Assembly: GCF_009711185.1 (NCBI RefSeq)
Contig: NZ_WMIF01000015.1
Span: 1-64,000, forward strand
Length of the DNA stretch: 64,000 nt
Source: Paracoccus limosus
Lineage (GTDB): Bacteria > Pseudomonadota > Alphaproteobacteria > Rhodobacterales > Rhodobacteraceae
Reading direction: 5' to 3'
The notes beneath the pieces are model-generated. The model did not search any database. It was not told where the DNA came from and worked only from the letters and a program-made list of their open reading frames with translations. Each line of letters begins with the position of its first letter. Position 1 is the first letter of the stretch. Shown one piece after another: positions 55,421-64,000 of this stretch. The position numbers and the translations under genes were made by a program.

Positions 55421-56725
55421 TCAGCCCTCCACGAAGATCAGCGCCGGGGTCTCCAGCAGCTCTTTCAGCCGCGCGACGAAGACGGCGGCATCCCAGCCGT
55501 CGACCACCCGGTGATCGAAGCTGCACGACAGGTTCATCATCTTGCGCGGCTCAAAGGCGGTGCCGTTCCAGAAAGGCCGCACCGCCAGCCGGTTGACGCC
55601 GACGATCGCCACCTCGGGCACGTTCAGGATCGGCGTGGTGGCGATCGCCCCCAAAGGCCCCAGCGAGGTGATGGTGATGGTCGAACCCGACAGCTCGTCG
55701 CGCCGGGCCTGACCGTCTTTGGCGGCGGCGCCCAGTCGGGCGATTTCGGCGGCAAGGCCGCGCAGGTCCAGCGCCTCGGCATGGCGCACCACCGGCACCA
55801 TCAGCCCCTGCGGCGTCTGTGCGGCAATGCCCAGATGCACGGCGCCAAAGCGGCGGATCAGCCCAGCGGCGGCATCGTAATGCGCGTTCAGCATCGGCTG
55901 GTCCTGCACGGCGCGGATGATGGCGCGGGCGATGAAGGGCAGGGGATTCAGACGCAGCCCCGCTGCACCGCCTTGCAGCCGGGCGTTCATCCGCGTGCGC
56001 AGATCCTCAAGCGCGGTGGCGTCCAACTCCTCGACAATGGTGATCTGCGGCACCCGGTTTGCCGCCTCCATGCGCTCGGCAATGCGGCGGCGCAGGCCGA
56101 TGACGGGGATTTCCTCGATCCTGTCATCGGGGCGCGGACCGCTGGGCGCGGGCAGGCCGCCGCTGGCGATGAAGGCGTCCAGATCCTGATGCGAGATGCG
56201 CCCCGCCGGACCCGAGCCGCGCACCAGCCGCAGATCCACCCCCGCCTCGCGGGCGCGGGCGCGGACCGAGGGCGCGGCGGTGGGCTTCTGCCCCTCGGGG
56301 CGCAGGGGGCTGGCGTTCGCGGTTGGGGGGGCGGTGTGGGGGGCAGGCCGGGGCGGTTCGGGGCGCGGTTCCGGTCTGGGGGCGGGGTCCGGGCGCGGCT
56401 CGGGCTGGGGCGGGCGCGGCTCGTCGGCCTGCGCCCCGACCTCTGCCCCGACAACGGGTGCCTCGCCCGCGACATTGCCGGCGCCGTCCACCTGCAGGCG
56501 GATCAGCTCGGCCCCGACGGCGATCATCGTGCCGGGCGTGCCGGCCTGCCAGACCACGGTGCCGGTGACGGGAGAGGGGATTTCCACCGTTGCCTTGTCG
56601 GTCATCACCGCGACCATCGGATCGTCCTCGCGCAGCACGTCGCCGGGCTGCACCAGCCATTCGGCGATCTCGGCCTCGGCAATGCCTTCGCCGATGTCGG
56701 GCATTCGGATTGCGTGGAGTCCCAT
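55421..56725 (-). CDS. bkdB: Branched-chain 2-oxoacid dehydrogenase E2 (dihydrolipoyl acyltransferase)
   Basis: A 434-residue core protein. Lipoyl Lys44 is in [13 protein letters not shown], a proline/arginine-rich linker spans about 100-140, the peripheral subunit-binding domain is about 150-185 ([26 protein letters not shown]) and the catalytic domain ends with [10 protein letters not shown] (His405, Asp409). The ATG at 56725 is 1 bp from the E1 beta stop. Confidence 0.93.
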   Translation of the reverse strand: MGLHAIRMPDIGEGIAEAEIAEWLVQPGDVLREDDPMVAVMTDKATVEIPSPVTGTVVWQAGTPGTMIAVGAELIRLQVDGAGNVAGEAPVVGAEVGAQADEPRPPQPEPRPDPAPRPEPRPEPPRPAPHTAPPTANASPLRPEGQKPTAAPSVRARAREAGVDLRLVRGSGPAGRISHQDLDAFIASGGLPAPSGPRPDDRIEEIPVIGLRRRIAERMEAANRVPQITIVEELDATALEDLRTRMNARLQGGAAGLRLNPLPFIARAIIRAVQDQPMLNAHYDAAAGLIRRFGAVHLGIAAQTPQGLMVPVVRHAEALDLRGLAAEIARLGAAAKDGQARRDELSGSTITITSLGPLGAIATTPILNVPEVAIVGVNRLAVRPFWNGTAFEPRKMMNLSCSFDHRVVDGWDAAVFVARLKELLETPALIFVEG

Positions 56726-56726
56726 C

Positions 56727-57743
56727 TCAGTCCACCTCGACCAGTTGACGCAAAGCCTCGGCCACCCGTGCGGGGCCGGGGAAATAGCTCCATTCATGCG
56801 TATGCGGATAGGGCGTGTCCCAGCCGGTGACGCGGCGGATCGGTGCCTCAAGATGCCAGAAACATTCCGCCTGCACCAAGGCCGCCAGCTCCGCGCCAAA
56901 GCCCGAGGTCAGCGTCGCCTCGTGCAGCACCATGCAGCGGCCGGTCTTGCGGACCGAGGTCACGATGGTTTCCATGTCCAAGGGCAGCAGGGTGCGCAGG
57001 TCGATCACCTCGGCATCGACGCCCGACTCGGCGGTGGCGGCCAGCGCGACATGGACCATGGTGCCATAGGTCAGGACCGTCACCGCCTGCCCGGCCCGGC
57101 GCAGCGCCGCCCGACCCAGCGGCACGGTATGGACGCCCTCGGGCACCTCGGCCAGCTCATGCGTCTTCCATGGCGCGACCGGCCGGTCGTGATGGCCGTC
57201 GAAGGGGCCGTTATAAAGCCGCTTCGGCTCCAGAAAGATCACCGGATCGGGGTCGGCGATGGCCGACAGCAGCAAGCCCTTGGCGTCCTGCGGGTTCGAG
57301 GGCACCACGGTCTTCAGCCCGGTGACATGGGTGAACAGCGCCTCGGGCGACTGGCTGTGGGTCTGGCCGCCAAAGATGCCACCGCCGGTGGGCATGCGGA
57401 TCACCATCGGGCAGGTGAACTGCCCGGCCGAGCGATAGCGCAGCCGCGCCGCCTCGGACACGATCTGGTCATAGGCGGGATAGACGTAATCGGCGAACTG
57501 GATTTCCACCACCGGCTTCAACCCGTAAGCCGCCATGCCGATGCCGGCACCGACGATGCCGGATTCGTTGATCGGCGTGTCGAAACAGCGGGTCTTGCCG
57601 TATTTCGCCTGCAGGCCGGCGGTGCAGCGGAACACGCCACCGAAATAGCCCACATCCTCGCCAAAGACGACCACGCCGGGGTCTTGTCCCATGGCCACGT
57701 CCAGCGCGTCGCGGATCGCCTCGATCATCGTCATGCGTGCCAT
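56727..57743 (-). CDS. bkdA2: Branched-chain 2-oxoacid dehydrogenase E1 beta subunit
   Basis: A 338-residue thiamine-enzyme subunit, beginning [72 protein letters not shown] and [22 protein letters not shown] are diagnostic of the Bkd rather than Pdh branch. Starts 1 bp after E1 alpha. Confidence 0.93.
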   Translation of the reverse strand: MARMTMIEAIRDALDVAMGQDPGVVVFGEDVGYFGGVFRCTAGLQAKYGKTRCFDTPINESGIVGAGIGMAAYGLKPVVEIQFADYVYPAYDQIVSEAARLRYRSAGQFTCPMVIRMPTGGGIFGGQTHSQSPEALFTHVTGLKTVVPSNPQDAKGLLLSAIADPDPVIFLEPKRLYNGPFDGHHDRPVAPWKTHELAEVPEGVHTVPLGRAALRRAGQAVTVLTYGTMVHVALAATAESGVDAEVIDLRTLLPLDMETIVTSVRKTGRCMVLHEATLTSGFGAELAALVQAECFWHLEAPIRRVTGWDTPYPHTHEWSYFPGPARVAEALRQLVEVD

Positions 57744-57744
57744 G

Positions 57745-59722
<1,978 letters not shown>

Positions 59723-59726
<4 letters not shown>

Positions 59727-60604
59727 TCGATCTTCTGGGCCGCCAGCCTTTCGCGCAGCCAGCGCGCGGCGGGGCCGCAGGGGCGCTGCTTGTGCCAGAC
59801 CATCTCCAGCGCGACGGGGTGATTGCCGCGATCAAAGCTCAGCTTCGGCATCGCCAGTTCAGGCGCCACCGGCGATTCGCGCATGATGTGATTGGGGATC
59901 AGCGCCCAGCCCAGACCCTGCCGCAGCATCTGCAGGATCACCCAATGGCTTTCGACCCACCAGACCTCGGCGGCCACGCGCAGCCGCTGCTTTTCCGGCC
60001 CCTCGGTGCGACCCGAGACCATGATCTGGCGAAAGCGCTTCAGATCCTCCCAGCCGACCGGACCTTCGGCCAGCGGATGATCGCGGCCGCAGACCAGCCG
60101 CAACGGCACCCAGCCCAGCGTCAGAAAGCCCAGTTCGGGCGGCAGCTGTTCCTGCCGCCACATCACGCCTAGATCGGCCTTGCCATCCAGCACCAAGCGG
60201 CTGGTGTCCTCCATGGTGGGAAACAGCAATTCCAGCTCGACATGCGGGAAATCGCGGGCGAAATCGGCGAACAGCTCGCCCACCGCCGGCTCGGGGTAAA
60301 GCTCGTCAAAGGCCACGGCCAGCCGGTGCTCGACATGGCTTTCCAGCCCCGCCGCGACCCCGATCAGATGCTGGCGCCGGTCAAGGATCAGCCGCGCCTC
60401 GGGCAAGAGCCGCACCCCCGCCACCGTCAACACCGGGTTGCGCCCCGAGCGGTCGAAGAGCTCCAACCCCAGATCGATCTCCAGATTGGCGATCTGGGTG
60501 CTGATCGCCGACTGCGCCTTGCCAAGCGCCCGCCCCGCCGCAGAAAACGAGCCATGCTCGGCCGCCGCAGCAAAGGCCGCCAGCTGTTCGATCGAAACAC
60601 TCAC
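59723..60604 (-). CDS. LysR-family transcriptional regulator
   Basis: A 293-residue regulator. The winged helix-turn-helix is at the N-terminus (LAAFAAAAEHGSFSAAGRALGKAQSAISTQIANLEIDLG) followed by the two-lobed effector domain. GTG start at 60604. It is divergent from the PACE efflux gene with a 94-bp gap containing cagatggcag and atgccagat elements, so it most likely controls that gene. Confidence 0.88.
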
Positions 60605-60698
60605 CTATCTCATTTCCAGATGGCAGCCAACTTTCCTTTCGCAGGATGCCAGATAGAACCCCCCTCGCACAACCACATGAACCGATGACGAGCCTGAT

Positions 60699-61145
60699 AT
60701 GACCACCCGCAGCCTGCCCGACCGCCTTCGCCACGCCCTCAGCTTCGAGTTGATTGGGCTTGCGATTTTCACCCCGCTTGCTGCACTGGTCTTTGACCAG
60801 CCGGCCCAGCACATGGGTGTGGTGGGGCTGGTCGCCGCGACCGTGGCGACGCTGTGGAATCTGGTGTTCAACATGGGCTTCGACCGGGCCATGGTTGCGC
60901 TGACCGGCAGTGCGGTCAAGTCGATCCGGGTGCGGATCCTGCACACGCTGCTGTTCGAGGCCGGTCTGGTGCTGGCTCTGGTGCCGATGCTGGCATGGTA
61001 TCTGGGCATCGGGCTCTGGCAGGCACTGGCGATGGATCTGGCGATCGTGGTCTTTTACCTCGTCTATACCTTCTTCTTCAATCTGGCCTATGACCGGATC
61101 TTCCCGCTGCCCCAACCTAGGCGGCAACCAATCCCCGCCGCCTGA
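60699..61145 (+). CDS. PACE-family efflux transporter (AceI-like)
   Basis: A 148-residue membrane protein with two repeated bacterial transmembrane pair domains, four helices in all. Glu17 (SFELIGLAIFTPLAALVF) matches the key proton-coupling acid of AceI. The paired WNLVFNMGFDRA and FFFNLAYDRIFP motifs are the family signature. Members export chlorhexidine and short diamines. Divergent from the LysR gene, the usual arrangement. Confidence 0.9.
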   Translation: MTTRSLPDRLRHALSFELIGLAIFTPLAALVFDQPAQHMGVVGLVAATVATLWNLVFNMGFDRAMVALTGSAVKSIRVRILHTLLFEAGLVLALVPMLAWYLGIGLWQALAMDLAIVVFYLVYTFFFNLAYDRIFPLPQPRRQPIPAA

Positions 61146-61157
61146 GGACCCAGCGCC

Positions 61158-61184
61158 CGGCTTCTTTCGTGCCCAAATATCCCC
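61158..61184. repeat. Interspersed intergenic repeat, copy C
   Basis: cggCTTCTTTCGTGCCCAAATATCCCC, the shorter form of the repeat at 18620-18690 and 53943-54022. It lies between the convergent PACE and nucleoside hydrolase genes; the remaining GC-rich sequence to 61244 may pair as a terminator. Confidence 0.6.
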
Positions 61185-61244
61185 GCCGGAGGCCCCGGCC
61201 GCGCCAATCGCACTGCCGCCTGCCACCGGCGCGCGGCCATTGCC

Positions 61245-62156
61245 TCAGGCGCCGTGCCGGGCCAGCGTGTCCATGAACAGGCCCTTGATCGCCGCCGCAT
61301 CGCAATCCAGCGCCGCCCGGCTCTGTGCCGCGCCCGCCCGGCGCACGGTGCGGCCCGATTGCGCCGCCGAGGTGATGGCGGCCAGCCCGGTCTCTTCGCA
61401 GGTGAACAGATCGGGCCTGATGCAGGCGATCACCGCCATCGGGTCATGCAGCGCGCAGCCCGGCTGGCCCAGCGAGGCATAAAAATCCAGATAAAGCCCG
61501 GCCATGTCGCGCAACAGCCCGCCGTCCTGTGGCGCGGCGCCGGCCAGCGCCTCGAAATCGCCTGCGACCATCTGGGCGCGCATGGTCACATCCAGCCCGA
61601 TCATCGTCACATCCGCACCCGAGCGCAGCACGATGTCCATGGCATCGGGGTCGTGATAGGCATTGGCCTCGGCATGGGCCGAGATATTGCCCGGCGCGTC
61701 CAAAGCCCCGCCCATCAGCACGATCCGGCGGATATTGCCGGCGAATTCCGGGTCCAGCCGGATCGCCTGCGCGACATTGGTGATCGGCCCGACCGGGCAT
61801 AGCGTGATCTCGCCCGGCATCTCGCGCGCCAGCCGGGTCATGAAGCGCGCCGCATCCTCGGTGATGGCGCGGCCCTGCGGCGCGGGGGCAGGGCGGTGGC
61901 CAAAGCCCTCGGCGCCATGGATATGTGCTGGCGGCACAAACGGCGGCAGGACCAGCGGCCGGCCCGCGCCTTGCGCCACCGGGATCTGCAGCCCGCAATG
62001 CTCGACCAGCGCCAGCGCGTTGCGGGTGGCGGTCTCGACAGAGACATTGCCAAAGACGGTGGTCAGGCCGATCAGCTCGATCCCGGGGTGGCGGGCGGCG
62101 AACAGGATGGCCATGGCATCGTCAATGCCGGGGTCGGTGTCGATCAGCAGCTTCAT
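61245..62156 (-). CDS. Nucleoside hydrolase (inosine-uridine preferring type)
   Basis: A 303-residue enzyme that hydrolyses the N-glycosidic bond of nucleosides. The calcium site begins with DTDPGIDDAMAI (Asp6, Asp8, Asp12, Asp13), followed by GLTTVFGNVSVETATRNAL, and the ribose-binding NISAHAEANAYHDPDA and HDPMAVI. The ATG at 62156 has AAGGA upstream; a longer frame is not convincing. Confidence 0.9.
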   Translation of the reverse strand: MKLLIDTDPGIDDAMAILFAARHPGIELIGLTTVFGNVSVETATRNALALVEHCGLQIPVAQGAGRPLVLPPFVPPAHIHGAEGFGHRPAPAPQGRAITEDAARFMTRLAREMPGEITLCPVGPITNVAQAIRLDPEFAGNIRRIVLMGGALDAPGNISAHAEANAYHDPDAMDIVLRSGADVTMIGLDVTMRAQMVAGDFEALAGAAPQDGGLLRDMAGLYLDFYASLGQPGCALHDPMAVIACIRPDLFTCEETGLAAITSAAQSGRTVRRAGAAQSRAALDCDAAAIKGLFMDTLARHGA

Positions 62157-62317
62157 CGCGGGCGGTCCTTGCGGTTTTCGGCGCAGGCTAGCGGTGGCGG
62201 CGGGCGGGCGCAATCTGGCCCGCTCTCTCGCGCCGAAGGACGCAATCTGACACTCGCGCCGGGGCCGCGCCCATGCGATAAGCCATGGCAAAGCGATCAG
62301 GATCAGGGGCTTTCCTT

Positions 62318-63292
62318 ATGCCAGCCACGCCAAGCGGCGCCATCGACCTGGGCGGAACCAAGATCGAAGCCCGGCTTTTCGATGCGGCGATGCAGACGCT
62401 GGAGCTGCGCCGGGTGCCGACGCCGACCGGGGATTTCGACAGCTTTCTGGCGGCGCTGGTTGGCCAGATCCGCTGGCTGGAAGGGCGGGCCGGCGATCCC
62501 GCCCTGCCGGTGGCGCTGTCGGTCGCGGGCGTGGTCGCGCCGGACACCGGCCTGTGCACAGCGGCCAATATCCCGATCACCGGCCGGCCGCTGGGCCAGG
62601 CGCTGCAGGCGGCGCTGGGGCGGGCGCTGCCGCTGATCAACGATTGCATGGCCTTTGCCTATTCCGAGGCGCATGGCGGCGCGGGCGATGACGCGGGCGA
62701 TGACGCGGGCGAGGGCGCGGGCGAGGGCGCGGTGCTGGGGCTGGTCCTGGGCACCGGGGTCGGCGCCGGGCTGGTCATCGGCGGCCGCATCCCGCCGCGC
62801 CACGCCGGGCTTGCGGTCGAGATCGGCCATGTCGGCATCCCCGCGCGGGCGCTGGCACGCCATGGGCTGCCGCTCTGGCGCTGCGGCTGCGGGCGCGAGG
62901 GCTGTTTTGAAAATTACGTCTCGGGCACCGGCCTGCGCCGCATCGCCGCCTGGGCGGGCATCGAGGATGCCGACCCCGCCCGGCTTGCCGCGCGCATCCC
63001 GCGCGATCCGCTTGCGGCGCGGGTCATGGCGATCTGGACCGACCTTGCCGGCGAGATGCTGGATACGCTGCAACTGCTTCTGGACCCGCAGGTGATCGTG
63101 CTGGGCGGCGGGCTGTCGAACCTGCCCGACCTGCCGGCGCGGCTGCAGGGGGCGCTTGCGGCCTTGCGGCTGGGGCAGGCGCGGGCGCCGCTGATCCGGG
63201 TGGCGCGCCATGGCGACAGTTCCGGCGCGCGCGGCGCGGCGCTGATGGCGCGCGCGGGGCTGGCGGATTCCGGCCTGCGGGCGGCACGATGA
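62318..63292 (+). CDS. ROK-family sugar kinase (N-acetylglucosamine/fructose kinase-like)
   Basis: A 324-residue kinase with the phosphate loop DLGGTKIE (10-17) and LVLGTGVGAGLVIGG. The structural zinc site is complete: His171, Cys189, Cys191 and Cys196 (WRCGCGREGCFEN). A Gly/Asp/Glu-rich insert coded by a 12-bp repeat lies between SEAHGG and LGLVLG. The ATG at 62318 has AGGGG upstream. It overlaps the KbaZ/GatZ-like gene by 4 bp, pointing to amino-sugar or tagatose metabolism. Confidence 0.85.
   Translation: MPATPSGAIDLGGTKIEARLFDAAMQTLELRRVPTPTGDFDSFLAALVGQIRWLEGRAGDPALPVALSVAGVVAPDTGLCTAANIPITGRPLGQALQAALGRALPLINDCMAFAYSEAHGGAGDDAGDDAGEGAGEGAVLGLVLGTGVGAGLVIGGRIPPRHAGLAVEIGHVGIPARALARHGLPLWRCGCGREGCFENYVSGTGLRRIAAWAGIEDADPARLAARIPRDPLAARVMAIWTDLAGEMLDTLQLLLDPQVIVLGGGLSNLPDLPARLQGALAALRLGQARAPLIRVARHGDSSGARGAALMARAGLADSGLRAAR
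62681..62728 (+). repeat. Four tandem 12-bp repeats inside the ROK kinase gene
   Basis: Two exact copies of gcgggcgatgac are followed by two exact copies of gcgggcgagggc. They encode an AGDDAGDDAGEGAGEG stretch in a loop. The unit is in frame, so copy-number change would lengthen or shorten the loop without a frameshift. Confidence 0.85.
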
Positions 63293-64000
63293 CCGATCTG
63301 CTGACCCCGATCGTGCGCGCCGTGCGCCAGCAGATCGGACAGGCGATCCCGGCGGTGGCCTCGGTGCTGCCCGATGTGATCGCCGCCGCGCTGCGGCAGG
63401 CGCGTGACCATGACATGCCGGCGCTGATCGAGGCGCCCGCCGATGAGGTCAACCGATTTGGCGGCAGCTCGGGCCTGACGCCGGACGGGTTCGCGGCGCT
63501 GGTGCGCGGCATCGCGGCGAGCCAGAACCTTGACCGGGTGCCGCTGATCCTTGGGGCGGCGGGTCTTGGCCCCCTGCCCACGGCGGGGCTGGGGCGCGAG
63601 GCCGCCCTGCTGCGCGCCGAACGCGAGGTGATGGATTTCGCGGCGGCGGGCTTTACCCGCCTGCAATTCCACGGCCCCGACGCCGAAAGCGTGGCGCGGC
63701 TGGTTGCCGCGGCCGAGGCCAGCGCCCCCGCGCCCGCCGCGCTGTGCCATGCCCTGCCGGCCGATTTCGTGCCCGATGGCGACGTGACCACGCCCGAGAC
63801 GCTGGCCCGCGCGCTGGATCTGCACGAGGCGGCCTTTGCCGGCGCCGGCCTGGGGCCGGCGGTCTGGCGGCGCGTGCGCACGGTCGTGGTGCGGCTGGGC
63901 CTTGGCTATGGCCCGACCTATGTCGAGCGTTTCGACATGGAACAGCCCGACCTGCTGAGCGCGGTCTTGCAGGACCGCGACCGCATCGCACTGGAGGTGC
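63289..64000 (+). CDS. KbaZ/GatZ-type tagatose-bisphosphate aldolase subunit-like protein (5' part)
   Basis: The frame is open from ATG 63289 to the window edge (237 codons, no stop seen). The start MTDLLTPIVRAVRQQIGQAI and EVNRFGGSSGLTPDGFAALVRGIAASQNLDRVPLILG match the GatZ/KbaZ family, which supports the catalytic class II aldolases GatY/KbaY in galactitol or N-acetylgalactosamine use. The ROK kinase just upstream fits such a pathway. The gene continues beyond the window. Confidence 0.8.
   Translation, partial: MTDLLTPIVRAVRQQIGQAIPAVASVLPDVIAAALRQARDHDMPALIEAPADEVNRFGGSSGLTPDGFAALVRGIAASQNLDRVPLILGAAGLGPLPTAGLGREAALLRAEREVMDFAAAGFTRLQFHGPDAESVARLVAAAEASAPAPAALCHALPADFVPDGDVTTPETLARALDLHEAAFAGAGLGPAVWRRVRTVVVRLGLGYGPTYVERFDMEQPDLLSAVLQDRDRIALEV

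Overview
The window is a high-GC, gene-dense stretch of chromosome (or chromid) from an alphaproteobacterium. Gene content and codon use fit the Rhodobacteraceae, most likely Paracoccus or a close relative: an erythritol cluster of the Rhizobium/Brucella type, Calvin-type fbp/fba, bioMNY, minCDE and a bkd operon with a divergent Lrp regulator. No rRNA, tRNA, CRISPR array, prophage or origin was recognised. This identification rests on recognising protein families; no database search was run.

Layout. 1-4181 (minus): a sulfonate-type ABC operon (AhpD-like protein, acyl-CoA-dehydrogenase-like flavoprotein, ATPase, binding protein, permease). Its last gene is cut off by what looks like the end of an IS66-family element at the left edge. 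4504-8657 (minus): iron cell-surface signalling (FecI-type sigma factor, FecR-type anti-sigma, TonB receptor with an STN signalling domain). 8747-18135 (minus): seven tightly packed genes for an unidentified surface glycan (sulfotransferase, polysaccharide pyruvyl transferase, two glycosyltransferase genes of which one is a GT2-GT4 fusion, and three proteins I cannot assign). 18767-22933 (plus): biotin ECF transporter bioMNY followed by an acyl-CoA ligase and a thiolase, the same combination as Bacillus yhfUTS. 22930-30571: nitroreductase, P-loop kinase, a GSU2403-type nucleotidyltransferase-fold gene behind two 28-bp palindromes, a tyrA-like gene, two sugar or keto-acid oxidoreductases, and a DyP peroxidase plus encapsulin shell operon with a C-terminal cargo peptide. 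30738-33316: minCDE and an FMN-riboswitch-controlled ribH.

33369-53939 is a complete polyol (erythritol) catabolic island: transketolase, DeoR regulator, eryH-eryI-fbp-fba, then divergent eryABCD and an ABC importer (DUF2291 protein, EryE/F/G-like). The importer is followed by a second FGGY kinase plus a second GlpD/EryB-like dehydrogenase. EryA and EryB phosphorylate and oxidise erythritol, EryC/H/I isomerise the product to erythrose 4-phosphate, and transketolase, aldolase and FBPase can feed that into sugar-phosphate metabolism. The extra kinase/dehydrogenase pair suggests a second polyol enters by the same importer.

54031-59726 carries the branched-chain 2-oxoacid dehydrogenase complex (E1 alpha, E1 beta, E2, E3) with a divergent Lrp/AsnC regulator. 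59723-64000 holds a LysR/PACE efflux pair, a nucleoside hydrolase, a ROK kinase and the start of a KbaZ/GatZ-type gene that runs off the right edge. A short repeat built around CTTTCGTG..CAAATAT recurs in three intergenic gaps.
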